Origin: Paenochrobactrum pullorum | GTDB taxonomy: Bacteria > Pseudomonadota > Alphaproteobacteria > Rhizobiales > Rhizobiaceae | Direction of reading: 5' to 3' | DNA length: 64,000 nt | NCBI RefSeq assembly: GCF_041929845.1 | Contig: NZ_JBHEEH010000002.1 | Location: forward strand, 124,001-188,000 | Shown here: piece after piece, positions 53,230 to 62,523 of the stretch | How positions within the stretch are numbered: position 1 is the stretch's first letter | How the letters are laid out: every line of letters begins with the position of its first letter | Made by a program: the position numbers and the translations under genes | The notes under the pieces: generated by a model | Told to the model about the DNA's origin: nothing | Database searches by the model: none | Seen by the model: the letters and a program-made list of their open reading frames with translations, nothing else

Positions 53230-54693
53230 ATGGCCGACATTTATGATGTGATTGTTATCGGATCTGGCCCTGGCGGCTATATAACTGCGATCCGCGCAGC
53301 TCAGTTGGGTTTGAAAACCGCAATCGTTGAGCGCGAACATTTGGGCGGTATCTGCCTCAACTGGGGGTGTATCCCGACCAAAGCTTTGTTGCGTTCTGCT
53401 GAAGTGCTGCACTTAGGCGAAAATGCCAAAGATTACGGCCTTGTGCTCGATGGCAAGATTTCAGCCGATGTTAAGGCTGTTGTTGACCGTTCACGCGGGG
53501 TTTCTGCGCGTTTGAACGGCGGCATTTCTTATTTGATGAAGAAAAACAAGATCGATGTGATCTGGGGCGAAGCCAAGCTTGAAAAAGCAGCTTCCGGCAA
53601 CAGCCCTGTTGAAATTTCTGTTGGTAAAAGCACCAAAGTGCCGATGCAGCCACAGCATCCAGCACCAAAGGGTGTGCTTGGTGAAGGCAAATATCAGGCC
53701 AAGCATGTGATCGTTGCAACCGGTGCTCGTCCGCGTGCATTGCCGGGTATCGAGCCGGACGGCAAGCTGATCTGGACCTATTTTGAGGCTATGGTGCCGC
53801 AAGAATTCCCTAAAACCATGCTCGTTATGGGTTCCGGTGCGATCGGTATCGAATTTGCTTCTTTCTACCATGATATGGGCGTTGATGTGACAGTGGTTGA
53901 GCTGATGTCACAGATCATGCCGGTGGAAGATGTGGAAATCTCTACATTTGCGCGCAAGCGTTTGGAAAAGCGCGGGCTTAAAATCATTACTGATGCCAAG
54001 GTTTCGAAAGTCGAGAAGGGCACCAATAATGTGACTGCTCATATCGAAACCAAAGACGGCAAAGTGCAGACCTTGACCGTTGACCGGATGATTTCGGCGG
54101 TTGGTGTGCAGGGCAATATCGAGAATCTCGGCCTTGAAAAGCTTGGCGTTAAAACAGACCGCGGTTGCGTGGTGATTGACGGTTTCGGTAAAACCAATGT
54201 GGCTGGTATTTATGCGATTGGTGACGTAGCAGGCCCACCAATGCTGGCACACAAGGCCGAGCATGAAGGTGTTATCTGCGTTGAGAAAATTGCCGGTGTG
54301 CCAAATGTACACCCACTTGATAAAAGCATGATCCCAGGCTGCACCTATTGCAACCCGCAAGTAGCATCCGTTGGTTTGACCGAAGCCAAAGCCAAAGAGC
54401 AGGGCTATGATATCCGCGTTGGCCGCTATCAGTTTGCCGCCAATGGTAAAGCTATTGCATTGGGCGAAGATCAGGGCATGGTTAAAACCATCTTTGATAA
54501 GAAAACCGGTCAGTTGCTTGGTGCCCATATGGTTGGTGCGGAAGTCACCGAGCTTATTCAGGGCTTTGTGATTGCCATGAATTTGGAAACCACCGAAGAA
54601 GAACTGATGCACTCAGTCTTCCCGCATCCGACCTTGTCAGAAATGATGAAGGAAAGCGTGCTGGATGCCTATGGCAAAGTGTTGAACGCTTAA
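53230..54693 (+). CDS. lpdA: Dihydrolipoamide dehydrogenase (PDH E3)
   Basis: 487 residues. FAD-binding GSGPGGYITAIRAAQLGL, the redox disulfide in GGICLNWGCIPTKALL (Cys-x4-Cys), the NAD-binding GSGAIGIEFASFY, and the C-terminal interface EELMHSVFPHPTLSE with the catalytic His. It reoxidises dihydrolipoamide for PDH. ATG 53230 with AGGAA is preferred over a GTG seven codons earlier. Its place in the operon ties it to PDH rather than 2-oxoglutarate dehydrogenase. Confidence 0.97.
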   Translation: MADIYDVIVIGSGPGGYITAIRAAQLGLKTAIVEREHLGGICLNWGCIPTKALLRSAEVLHLGENAKDYGLVLDGKISADVKAVVDRSRGVSARLNGGISYLMKKNKIDVIWGEAKLEKAASGNSPVEISVGKSTKVPMQPQHPAPKGVLGEGKYQAKHVIVATGARPRALPGIEPDGKLIWTYFEAMVPQEFPKTMLVMGSGAIGIEFASFYHDMGVDVTVVELMSQIMPVEDVEISTFARKRLEKRGLKIITDAKVSKVEKGTNNVTAHIETKDGKVQTLTVDRMISAVGVQGNIENLGLEKLGVKTDRGCVVIDGFGKTNVAGIYAIGDVAGPPMLAHKAEHEGVICVEKIAGVPNVHPLDKSMIPGCTYCNPQVASVGLTEAKAKEQGYDIRVGRYQFAANGKAIALGEDQGMVKTIFDKKTGQLLGAHMVGAEVTELIQGFVIAMNLETTEEELMHSVFPHPTLSEMMKESVLDAYGKVLNA

Positions 54694-54747
54694 TAACGCA
54701 GGAGAAGCGCTATTCCGCTTATTAAAAACGGCCATCCGTGGCGTGCT

Positions 54748-54975
54748 ATGGCATGGCCGATATTGAAATGGGCAACAGTCATCGGTCTGGCACTGGGATT
54801 TGGTGCGGGGACCTTGAGTATGCTGTCCGGCAATATTATATCGATGAACGGAACGGCGCTTTCCGGTTGGTACGGCGTTTGGTCGCTGACACTGGCACTT
54901 GGAATTGGTGGATTTTTCTTTGGTCTGATTGGCGCATTATTGGTGCGCGCAATCGGTATTGCTGCCGAAAAGTGA
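54748..54975 (+). CDS. Small hypothetical membrane protein
   Basis: 75 residues with two predicted transmembrane helices: WATVIGLALGFGAGTLSML (about 8-26) and GVWSLTLALGIGGFFFGLIG (about 43-62). No family recognised. There is no strong ribosome binding site before ATG 54748, but it lies in line between lpd and the YeaQ-type gene, its stop lies ten bases before the next ATG, and its hydrophobic pattern is convincing. Probably a small inner-membrane protein of unknown role. Confidence 0.6.
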   Translation: MAWPILKWATVIGLALGFGAGTLSMLSGNIISMNGTALSGWYGVWSLTLALGIGGFFFGLIGALLVRAIGIAAEK

Positions 54976-54985
54976 GGAAAAGCCG

Positions 54986-55264
54986 ATGGAAAATCAATTA
55001 GTTGTTTTTGATGGCTATGGGTTTTTCGGCACGCTGCTGATCGGCTTTCTGGCAGGCTATATCGCCAATAAAGCAATGAAGCGAAACTATGGATTCCTGA
55101 TCAGTATTCTGTTAGGGATCGCCGGAGCATTTGTGGGTACGGCATTGGCGCAAGCTTTGTCGTTTCAGGTTTGGGGTTTTGCCGGCAATTTGATTGCCGC
55201 AACCGCAGGTGCCATTATTATTCTTTGGTTTTTTGATCTGTTGAACGGTCAACGGTCAAAATAG
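54986..55264 (+). CDS. GlsB/YeaQ/YmgE-like stress-response membrane protein
   Basis: 92 residues with three hydrophobic helices. The pattern FGTLLIGFLAGYIANKAMKR followed by ISILLGIAGAFVGTALAQAL resembles the transglycosylase-associated/GlsB family of small inner-membrane proteins; the name is historical and no enzyme activity is implied. GAGGAAA precedes ATG 54986. It follows the other small membrane protein and precedes lipA. Confidence 0.78.
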   Translation: MENQLVVFDGYGFFGTLLIGFLAGYIANKAMKRNYGFLISILLGIAGAFVGTALAQALSFQVWGFAGNLIAATAGAIIILWFFDLLNGQRSK

Positions 55265-55285
55265 AGGACAGGCAGGATTTAACTT

Positions 55286-56251
55286 ATGGTCACAGTTCTT
55301 GATACGGTTGCCAGAGACATGCGTCCGCGCCATCCTGAGAAGGCGCATCGTCCGGATAATGTCATTCTGAAAAAACCGGATTGGATCCGCGTTAAAGCGC
55401 CTGTTACCAAAGGCTATAATGAAACACGCGAGATTGTCCGCTCGCACAAGCTGGTGACGGTTTGTGAAGAAGCTGGTTGCCCGAATATCGGCGAATGCTG
55501 GGACAAGAAACACGCAACTTTCATGATTATGGGTGAAATCTGCACCCGTGCCTGTGCTTTCTGTAATGTTGCAACCGGTATTCCTAAAGCGCTTGACCGC
55601 AGTGAGCCAGCCAGTGTTGCCAAGGCCGTGAAAGAGATGGGCTTGAAGCATGTGGTGATCACGTCTGTTGACCGTGATGATCTGGCGGATGGCGGCGCAC
55701 AGCATTTTGCCGAAGTGATCCATGCCATTCGTGAAGCCGCACCTGGCACGACCATTGAAATTCTGACACCGGATTTCCTGCGCAAAGAAGGCGCATTGGA
55801 AATTGTGGTTAAGGCGCGTCCTGATGTATTCAACCATAATCTGGAAACAGTGCCGTCGAAATATCTGAAAGTGCGCCCGGGTGCGCGTTATTTCCACTCC
55901 ATTCGCTTACTTCAGCGCGTCAAGGAACTGGATCCGACCATTTTCACCAAATCCGGCATCATGGTTGGTTTGGGTGAAGAGCGTAATGAAATTCTGCAAT
56001 TGATGGATGATTTGCGTTCGGCTGATGTGGATTTCATGACCATCGGTCAGTATTTGCAGCCAACCCGTAAACACCATCCGGTCATTCGTTTTGTGAAGCC
56101 TGATGAATTTAAATCATTTGAAACCATCGGCCGCACCAAAGGCTTCCTGCTGGTGGCCTCAAGCCCGTTGACCCGTTCCTCGCACCATGCGGGTGATGAT
56201 TTTGCGAAACTGAAAGCTGCGCGTGAAGCGCAGGTGATGGCGCGAGCATAA
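55286..56251 (+). CDS. lipA: Lipoyl synthase
   Basis: 321 residues. A radical SAM enzyme that inserts two sulfurs into octanoyl groups on lipoyl domains. The radical SAM cluster ligands are Cys86, Cys90 and Cys93 (CTRACAFC), and the auxiliary cluster ligands are Cys60, Cys65 and Cys71 (CEEAGCPNIGEC). The C-terminal serine ligand lies in SPLTRSSHHAGDDF. It modifies the lipoyl domains of the PdhB and PdhC encoded just upstream. Confidence 0.98.
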   Translation: MVTVLDTVARDMRPRHPEKAHRPDNVILKKPDWIRVKAPVTKGYNETREIVRSHKLVTVCEEAGCPNIGECWDKKHATFMIMGEICTRACAFCNVATGIPKALDRSEPASVAKAVKEMGLKHVVITSVDRDDLADGGAQHFAEVIHAIREAAPGTTIEILTPDFLRKEGALEIVVKARPDVFNHNLETVPSKYLKVRPGARYFHSIRLLQRVKELDPTIFTKSGIMVGLGEERNEILQLMDDLRSADVDFMTIGQYLQPTRKHHPVIRFVKPDEFKSFETIGRTKGFLLVASSPLTRSSHHAGDDFAKLKAAREAQVMARA

Positions 56252-56258
56252 GAACCGC

Positions 56259-56711
56259 ATGCCTAGTTTTACCAATACACGGCGCGTCGCGCATCGCGCC
56301 GAAAACATGTTCAAGCTGGTTGCGGATGTGGAGAGCTATCCGCAATTTCTGCCGATGTGTGAAGCGCTGACCATCCGTTCGCGCAAAGAGCGTGATGATA
56401 AAACATTGCTTATTGCCGATATGACAGTGGGCTATAAACTTATCCGCGAAACATTTACCAGTCAGGTTTTATTGAAGCCTGACAACAATGTGATTGAGGT
56501 CAAATATATCGACGGGCCATTCCGCTATCTCGACAACCGCTGGACATTTATTCCGGTGGGCGATGGCGAAGCATGTGATGTCGAGTTCTTCATCGATTAT
56601 GAGTTTAAAAGCCGCACACTCGGGCTTTTGATGGGCTCAATGTTTGATCTGGCATTCCGCAAATTTTCGGAAGCCTTTGAAAAGCGTGCCGATCAGATTT
56701 TTAAAGCTTGA
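56259..56711 (+). CDS. RatA/Coq10-type START-domain protein
   Basis: 150 residues of the polyketide-cyclase/START fold. Typical blocks are VAHRAENMFKLVADVESYPQ, FLPMCEALTIRSR and DGPFRYLDNRWTFIPVGDG. Members are annotated as ubiquinone-binding Coq10-like or RatA-like proteins; a role in respiratory quinone handling is more likely than a toxin, by analogy. It follows lipA by seven bases, and its stop directly abuts the cinA stop on the other strand. Confidence 0.9.
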   Translation: MPSFTNTRRVAHRAENMFKLVADVESYPQFLPMCEALTIRSRKERDDKTLLIADMTVGYKLIRETFTSQVLLKPDNNVIEVKYIDGPFRYLDNRWTFIPVGDGEACDVEFFIDYEFKSRTLGLLMGSMFDLAFRKFSEAFEKRADQIFKA

Positions 56712-57218
56712 TCAGTCTTTCTCGCTGATATTTTCCAAGACTAAATCAAGTGCTGCCAGCACGGTCAATTGCCGGATTTCTGCGCGCGTTTTGTCGGTAC
56801 CAAAACGGCATTCACGGTGCAAAATAATGTCTTTGCCATGAATGGCACTGGCAATATGGACAAGGCCAACCGGCTTGGCTTCAGAACCGCCGCTCGGGCC
56901 AGCAACGCCCGTTACGGCAACGCTCACACTCGCATCGGAATTTTTCAATGCGCCTTTTGCCATGCTAAGTGCTACTTCTTTGGAAACCGCACCTTTATCG
57001 TCAATAAGTGCTGCGGGTACGCCAATCATCGCGGTTTTGGCCGCATTGGAATAGGTGATAAAGCCGCGATCAACGACATCTGATGAACCGGCAATATCGG
57101 TAAGGCTGGCACTAATCATGCCGCCAGTGCAGGATTCAGCCGTTGCCAGCGTGAGGCCCGCTTTGCGGCAGGCTTCCAAAACTTCAATAGCTTTGCTTTC
57201 TGCGATCAATTCACTCAT
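56712..57218 (-). CDS. CinA C-terminal nicotinamide-nucleotide amidohydrolase
   Basis: 168 residues, containing only the CinA C-terminal (PncC-type) domain. It has LTLATAESCTGGMISASLTD near the N-terminus and SVAVTGVAGPSGGSEAKPVG, the active-site blocks. PncC deamidates NMN to NaMN in pyridine nucleotide recycling. It overlaps the ispDF stop by four bases (ATGA), and no spacer separates its stop from the convergent gene. Confidence 0.94.
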   Translation of the reverse strand: MSELIAESKAIEVLEACRKAGLTLATAESCTGGMISASLTDIAGSSDVVDRGFITYSNAAKTAMIGVPAALIDDKGAVSKEVALSMAKGALKNSDASVSVAVTGVAGPSGGSEAKPVGLVHIASAIHGKDIILHRECRFGTDKTRAEIRQLTVLAALDLVLENISEKD

Positions 57219-58423
57219 GAGATTTCCTCGCTGGCTGGCACTTCACCGGGATAGACGACAGTTGCGGTAACAAGTGCTGCGATACCTTCACCGCGGCCTA
57301 AAAAGCCGAGCTTTTCATTGGTGGTGGCTTTAACCGAAATACGATCTGCACTGATCTTGAGAATTTTAGCGAGGCTTTCTGTCATTGCAGGGCGATGCGG
57401 GCCAATCTTCGGTTCTTCGCAGATCAGCGTCACATCCGTGTTGGTGATACGACCGCCTGCTTCACGCACCAGTTTGACGGCAAAACGTAAGAAAATATGC
57501 GAAGCTGCACCTTTCCATTGCGGGTCGGATGGCGGAAAATGTGTGCCGATATCGCCAGCACCACGGGTTGCAAGGAGCGCATCGGTGAGGGCATGAAAAC
57601 CAACATCGGCATCGGAGTGGCCGGAGAGCTTTTTATCAAACGGAATTTCAACACCGCATAAAGTGACAAAATCCCCTTCTTCAAAGGCATGCACATCATA
57701 GCCATTGCCGGTGCGCACATCAGGAAAAAAACCTTGCGCATTGTTCAAGCGTTGGTTGGCCATTTCAATATCCTTTGCCCATGTCAGTTTGGTGTTGTCG
57801 GCGGAGCCTTCAATGATAGTTACATCCAGCCCGTGCCATTCGGCAATGGTGGCATCATCGGTAAAATTGGTCAAACCTGCTTTGAGCGCTTTACTATGGG
57901 CTTCAAAAATTGGTGCATAAGGAAAGGCTTGCGGGGTTTGGGCGGCATAGAGGCCAGCGCGCGGCACGGTTTTTTGTACCATGCCATTTGTATCCGCTTG
58001 TTTCAGCGTGTCGGAAACAGCAAGGGCTGGTAATACGCCGCTTGAAGGCGACAGATTGGCCATGATGCGGGCGAGCAAATCTTGGGTCACGAATGGGCGC
58101 ACGCCATCATGGATCATCACATAATCAGGCTTATCAACTTCCAGTGCCAAAAGGCCAAGTTGCGTTGATTCCTGACGGGTCGGGCCACCGGTCACAGTGA
58201 TGATGCGCGGATCTGCCAACGGACAGGCTGCCTGATAAAGCGCTTTGTCATCGGCATGGATAACAACAACAATACGCGCAATCGCATCACATTGCAGAAA
58301 TGTGGCCAGCGTGCGCATTAAAACTGCCTGATTGCCGATGTGACGGTATTGTTTCGGACCTTCAATGCTCTGTCCGGCGCGTTCTCCGCGTCCGGCAGCG
58401 ACGACCACTGCTGCTGTTTTCAA
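57215..58423 (-). CDS. ispDF: Bifunctional IspD/IspF enzyme of the MEP pathway
   Basis: 402 residues. The N-terminal IspD domain (about 1-225) has VVAAGRGERAG and VMIHDGVRPFV; it joins CTP and MEP. The C-terminal IspF domain (about 240-400) has TGNGYDVHAFEEGD and SGHSDADVGFHALTDALL with metal-binding Asp and His residues; it makes the cyclodiphosphate. The fusion is common in alphaproteobacteria. It is divergent from dusB. Confidence 0.97.
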   Translation of the reverse strand: MKTAAVVVAAGRGERAGQSIEGPKQYRHIGNQAVLMRTLATFLQCDAIARIVVVIHADDKALYQAACPLADPRIITVTGGPTRQESTQLGLLALEVDKPDYVMIHDGVRPFVTQDLLARIMANLSPSSGVLPALAVSDTLKQADTNGMVQKTVPRAGLYAAQTPQAFPYAPIFEAHSKALKAGLTNFTDDATIAEWHGLDVTIIEGSADNTKLTWAKDIEMANQRLNNAQGFFPDVRTGNGYDVHAFEEGDFVTLCGVEIPFDKKLSGHSDADVGFHALTDALLATRGAGDIGTHFPPSDPQWKGAASHIFLRFAVKLVREAGGRITNTDVTLICEEPKIGPHRPAMTESLAKILKISADRISVKATTNEKLGFLGRGEGIAALVTATVVYPGEVPASEEIS

Positions 58424-58547
58424 AGTTGCATTGCCTTCAATTAAATTAAGCCTTTCCAGTGATTTAAAGCGGGAGGATAAAAAATGCCAGCCAATGAATG
58501 CATTAACTGCATTTCTGTGGGTGTTTTCTTGCGCATTAATAGTGTAT

Positions 58548-58590
58548 TGCTTAAATAATAGGCATTATAAAAATGCCTAAATAATAGGCA
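58548..58590 (+). promoter_or_regulatory. Tandem NtrC-like dyads upstream of dusB-ntrB-ntrC
   Basis: TGCTTAAATAATAGGCA (58548-58564) and TGCCTAAATAATAGGCA (58574-58590) differ at one base and repeat every 26 bases. The second is a perfect dyad TGCCTA-N5-TAGGCA. The TGC-N11-GCA form matches the layout of NtrC sites. They end 19 bases before the dusB start, which suits repression of the operon by its own product. Protein identity is inferred. Confidence 0.65.
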
Positions 58591-58609
58591 ATCTCTTAAA
58601 GGGCTTTAA

Positions 58610-59602
58610 ATGGCACTGCTGAATCACCCGATCTCTATTGCAGGTGTAGAACTGCCGAACCGTGTGTTTTTGGCTCCGATGTCGGGTGTGTCTGACTTGC
58701 CGTTCCGTCGTCGTGCGGCAGCAGCGGGCGCCGGTGTGGTGGTCTCGGAAATGGTGGCCAGTGCCGAACTTTGTGCACGTCATTCAGAAAGCATGTTGCG
58801 GCTGAATGGCGATGGCCTTGGCACCCATGTGGTGCAATTGGCCGGACGTGAAGCGCATTGGATGGGGGAGGCTGCCAAAATTGCTGAAGGCGAAGGTGCT
58901 GATATTATTGATATCAATATGGGCTGCCCTGCCAAGAAGGTGACGGGCGGTTATTCCGGCTCGGCTTTGATGCGTGATCTTGATCATGCAATGACACTGG
59001 TGGAGGCAACGGTTGCAGCCGTGAAAGTGCCTGTTACTTTAAAAATGCGCCTTGGATGGGATGAAAACAGCATCAATGCGCCTGAACTGGCACGGCGTGC
59101 TGAAGCCGCCGGTATTGCGATGATTACTGTGCATGGGCGCACCCGCAACCAGTTTTATGAAGGCCATGCCGATTGGGATGCGATTGCTGCCGTGCGGGCG
59201 GAAATCAAAGTGCCGCTGGTTGCCAATGGTGATGTGACCAGCACTGCGGATGCAGACGAGATTTTACGCCGCTCTGGCGCAGATGCGGTGATGGTCGGGC
59301 GTGCAAGCTATGGCCAGCCGTGGCTGGCGGGTGCCATTGCTACAAATGCGCGTAAGCAGTTTGCTGATAAAAATGAAATTTTATCTTATATTATAATGCA
59401 TTACGAAGATATGTTGAAGCATTATGGTGACCGAACAGGTATTCGCCATTCGCGCAAGCACTTAGGCTGGTATCTTGATCGCCATATCGGTGATGCGCTT
59501 GTTCCGGCAGATCGCGCCAGCATTATGACGATGACTGATCCGGCACAAGTGATTGCTCTGCTCACCGATATTTTCAATAAATCCAATAAGATGGCGGCGT
59601 GA
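58610..59602 (+). CDS. dusB: tRNA-dihydrouridine synthase B
   Basis: 330 residues. The FMN-dependent TIM-barrel enzyme has FLAPMSGVSDLPFRRRAAAA, the catalytic-Cys block DINMGCPAKKVTGGYSGSAL and ITVHGRTRNQFYEGHADWD, then GADAVMVGRASYGQPWL. It reduces uridines in tRNA. It is the nifR3 gene of the classic nifR3-ntrB-ntrC operon; ntrB begins one base after its TGA. Confidence 0.96.
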   Translation: MALLNHPISIAGVELPNRVFLAPMSGVSDLPFRRRAAAAGAGVVVSEMVASAELCARHSESMLRLNGDGLGTHVVQLAGREAHWMGEAAKIAEGEGADIIDINMGCPAKKVTGGYSGSALMRDLDHAMTLVEATVAAVKVPVTLKMRLGWDENSINAPELARRAEAAGIAMITVHGRTRNQFYEGHADWDAIAAVRAEIKVPLVANGDVTSTADADEILRRSGADAVMVGRASYGQPWLAGAIATNARKQFADKNEILSYIIMHYEDMLKHYGDRTGIRHSRKHLGWYLDRHIGDALVPADRASIMTMTDPAQVIALLTDIFNKSNKMAA

Positions 59603-59603
59603 C

Positions 59604-60728
59604 ATGGACACTGTTCCTTTAAGCCTGCTTGTTCTTGATAATCTTAATCAGGCGATCTTGGTGCTCGATGGGCAAGATCATATTATTTATGCCAATCAGG
59701 AGGCAGAGCTTTTTTTCAAAAGTAGTGTGACGATGCTGCGCCGTCAGGAATTGGCACAGCTTTTACCTGTTGGCTCTCCATTGATGTCGATGGTGGCGCA
59801 ATCGCGTGCGCGTGATGTGCCATTACAGGAAAACCGGCTTGATTTATCCTGCCCACGTTTGGGTGATGATAAAATTAGCGATATTTACATGCGTCCGCTG
59901 GCCGAAATGCCGATGCATATGCTGCTTGTTTTTAAAGAGAAAACACTGGCTGAAAAGATCGAGCGGCAATTGTCTTATCGGGGTGCTGCCCAATCGGTCA
60001 CTGGTTTGGCTTCGATGTTGGCGCATGAAATTAAAAACCCGCTGTCAGGTATCCGTGGTGCCGCGCAATTGCTCGAAACAGTGGTAGAGCCGGATGATCA
60101 GGCGCTGGCCGTTCTCATCCGCGACGAAGCTGACCGGATTGTCAAACTTGTTGACCGGATGGAGGTTTTCTCCGACGAACGGCCGGTGGAAAAAGCGCCG
60201 GTCAATATTCATAATATTCTCAGCCATGTGCGCTCATTGGCGGTGCACGGCTTTGCCAAGCATATTCATTTTAATGAGGATTATGATCCTTCGCTGCCAC
60301 CGGTTTTTGCCAATCACGATCAGTTAGTACAAGTGATTCTCAATCTCGTTAAAAATGCAGCTGAAGCCATTGGTAAACGTGGTGACGGCGAGATTATTTT
60401 AAGAAGCACTTATAAGCCAGGGTTGCATTTTGTGGAGATGCAAAAGTACCAGAAAATTGCTCCCAGAGTTGCATTGCCATTGGAATTCAGCGTCACTGAT
60501 AATGGTGGCGGTGTGCCTGCTGATATGATGCCGCATTTGTTTGATCCGTTTATTACCGGCAAAACCAACGGGTCTGGCTTGGGGCTGGCGCTGGTTGCAA
60601 AAATCGTGGGAGACCATGGTGGCGTGATTGAATGCGACAGCCAGAGCGGACGCACTATTTTTCGTATTTTAATGCCGATGTGGACGGGTGAAAACATCAA
60701 GGATCAGCGCAGTGAGGGGCAAAAATGA
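59604..60728 (+). CDS. ntrB: Nitrogen regulation sensor kinase NtrB
   Basis: 374 residues with no membrane helices. An N-terminal PAS domain (about 5-110) is followed by the phospho-acceptor His141 in LAHEIKNPLSGIRGA, and the HATPase with VQVILNLVKNAAEAIG (N box), TDNGGGVPADM (G1) and TGKTNGSGLGLALVAKI (G2). It phosphorylates NtrC when nitrogen is limiting, under control of PII. ATG 59604 begins one base after dusB. It overlaps ntrC by four bases. Confidence 0.96.
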   Translation: MDTVPLSLLVLDNLNQAILVLDGQDHIIYANQEAELFFKSSVTMLRRQELAQLLPVGSPLMSMVAQSRARDVPLQENRLDLSCPRLGDDKISDIYMRPLAEMPMHMLLVFKEKTLAEKIERQLSYRGAAQSVTGLASMLAHEIKNPLSGIRGAAQLLETVVEPDDQALAVLIRDEADRIVKLVDRMEVFSDERPVEKAPVNIHNILSHVRSLAVHGFAKHIHFNEDYDPSLPPVFANHDQLVQVILNLVKNAAEAIGKRGDGEIILRSTYKPGLHFVEMQKYQKIAPRVALPLEFSVTDNGGGVPADMMPHLFDPFITGKTNGSGLGLALVAKIVGDHGGVIECDSQSGRTIFRILMPMWTGENIKDQRSEGQK

Positions 60729-62185
60729 GTGATAAAGATCACCTGAATACAATCATTGTTGCAGATGATGACGGTGCGATCCGGACAGTTTTAAACCATG
60801 CTCTGACCCGTGCCGGTTACCGCGTTTTACTGGCAGAAAACGCCGCTGCACTGTGGCAATTAATGCTGGCCGGTGAGGGAGATTTGGTGATCACCGATGT
60901 GGTGATGCCGGATGAAAACGTGTTTGATGTTATCCCGCGCATTAAAACTTTGCGGCCTGATTTGCCGATTGTGGTGATGAGTGCACAAAATACCTTCATG
61001 ACGGCGGTGCAGGCGAATGAAGCCGGTGCTTATGAATATTTGCCAAAGCCTTTTGATTTGAACGAATTATTGCAGGTGGTCGAGCGCGCATTGGCAATGA
61101 AGGCGCAAAAACTGAGCGCTGATGCAAATGATGAAGCCGCTGAACAAATGCCGCTGGTGGGGCGCTCCCAAGCCATGCAGGAGGTTTACCGTGTTGTGGC
61201 GCGGATGATGCCGTCCGATTTGACGGTTTTGATTACCGGCGAGTCAGGCACGGGCAAGGAACTGATTGCACGTGCACTGCATGATTTTGGCCGGCGTTCC
61301 AAAGCGCCTTTTGTGGCGGTTAATATGGCGGCCATTCCGCGCGATTTGATTGAATCCGAGTTGTTTGGCCATGAAAAAGGGGCATTTACCGGAGCTTTTC
61401 AGCGTGCCAGCGGCCGTTTTGAACAAGCGGAAGGCGGTACATTGTTTTTGGATGAAATCGGCGATATGCCGATGGAGGCGCAAACGCGTTTGTTACGCGT
61501 GTTGCAGCAGGGTGAATATACGTCTGTCGGCGGGGACAAGCCGATTAAAACCAATGTACGCATTGTGGCAGCGACCAATCAGAATTTGCTGCATTTGATG
61601 AGCCGTAATCTTTTTCGAGAAGATCTTTATTACCGGCTGAATGTGGTGCCGCTAAAAGTACCGAGCCTGCGCGAGCGGCGAGACGATATTCCTGATTTGA
61701 TCCGGCATTTTTTCCGGCTCGGACGCACGCAAAATCTCGAAGAAAAGCAGATATCTTCTCAAGCTATGACCTTGCTGCAAAAGCACAATTGGCCCGGCAA
61801 TGTACGCGAATTGGAAAACCTGGTGCGCCGTCTAAGCGTGCTTTATCCGCAAAATGAAATGGGCGAAGATGTGATTAAGGCGGAACTGAGCGCAGGTGTT
61901 GCGGGGCAGGGTATTGCTGCATTTGACGGGGACACCGGAGCGGTCAATTTTTCCGAACTTTTAGAGCGGCATATGCAGGCTTTCTTTGATGATGGCTTAC
62001 CGGAAAGCGGACTTTATCAACGTGTTTTGGAAGAGCTGGAGCGTCCGTTGATTGCTGCCTGTTTGACTGCGACCCGCGGTAATCAAATCAAAGCGGCAGA
62101 GGTGCTCGGGCTTAACCGCAATACATTGCGGAAAAAAATTCGTGATCTGGATATCGATATTTATCGTGAAAACGGAGCTGAATAA
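60725..62185 (+). CDS. ntrC: Nitrogen regulation response regulator NtrC
   Basis: 486 residues. The receiver domain has Asp58 (VITDVVMPDENVF); the sigma-54 interaction AAA+ domain (about 145-380) has Walker A ITGESGTGKELIAR, the GAFTGA loop and Walker B GGTLFLDEIGDMP; and a Fis-type helix-turn-helix ends the protein (IKAAEVLGLNRNTLRKKIRD). It activates sigma-54 promoters for nitrogen assimilation. ntrY, ntrX and trkA, often next, are absent downstream. Confidence 0.96.
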   Translation: MSDKDHLNTIIVADDDGAIRTVLNHALTRAGYRVLLAENAAALWQLMLAGEGDLVITDVVMPDENVFDVIPRIKTLRPDLPIVVMSAQNTFMTAVQANEAGAYEYLPKPFDLNELLQVVERALAMKAQKLSADANDEAAEQMPLVGRSQAMQEVYRVVARMMPSDLTVLITGESGTGKELIARALHDFGRRSKAPFVAVNMAAIPRDLIESELFGHEKGAFTGAFQRASGRFEQAEGGTLFLDEIGDMPMEAQTRLLRVLQQGEYTSVGGDKPIKTNVRIVAATNQNLLHLMSRNLFREDLYYRLNVVPLKVPSLRERRDDIPDLIRHFFRLGRTQNLEEKQISSQAMTLLQKHNWPGNVRELENLVRRLSVLYPQNEMGEDVIKAELSAGVAGQGIAAFDGDTGAVNFSELLERHMQAFFDDGLPESGLYQRVLEELERPLIAACLTATRGNQIKAAEVLGLNRNTLRKKIRDLDIDIYRENGAE

Positions 62186-62523
62186 TTCAAAAAGCGTTTT
62201 TTCTACAAAGCGGCTCTTCTGAAGAGAATCATTCTTTTAAAATGAGTCGAACGTCATCCTTATGATTCCATCACTATTTAGAGCGCTGCTGTTTGCAACT
62301 CTGCTAAGCGTTGTATAGGTACGCGCAATAAAATTACAAAAAACAAACTTATCAACGCAAAGCTCCATTTTGGGGTTGCGTTTTGTTTTTTATAATCCTA
62401 TAAAAACAGTGTCATTAAGAGGTTTATGTGTAACTCCTTGTTAAATAAGGAGATTGTACATTTACCTCATTTTGCAATGCACGTATTGCATGAGTTTAAA
62501 ATATCGCTTCGGCGGAATTTGAA
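62186..62523. other. Gene-free stretch downstream of ntrC
   Basis: No gene is convincing. A stem AACGCAA / TTGCGTT (62354-62382) followed by TTTTG and TTTTTT could end ntrC transcription, though about 170 bases after its stop. Confidence 0.45.

Noticed and set aside
58548..58590. Start of a CRISPR array
   Set aside because: Only two short units with a nine-base gap, no cas genes, and each unit is itself a dyad; an operator pair fits better.
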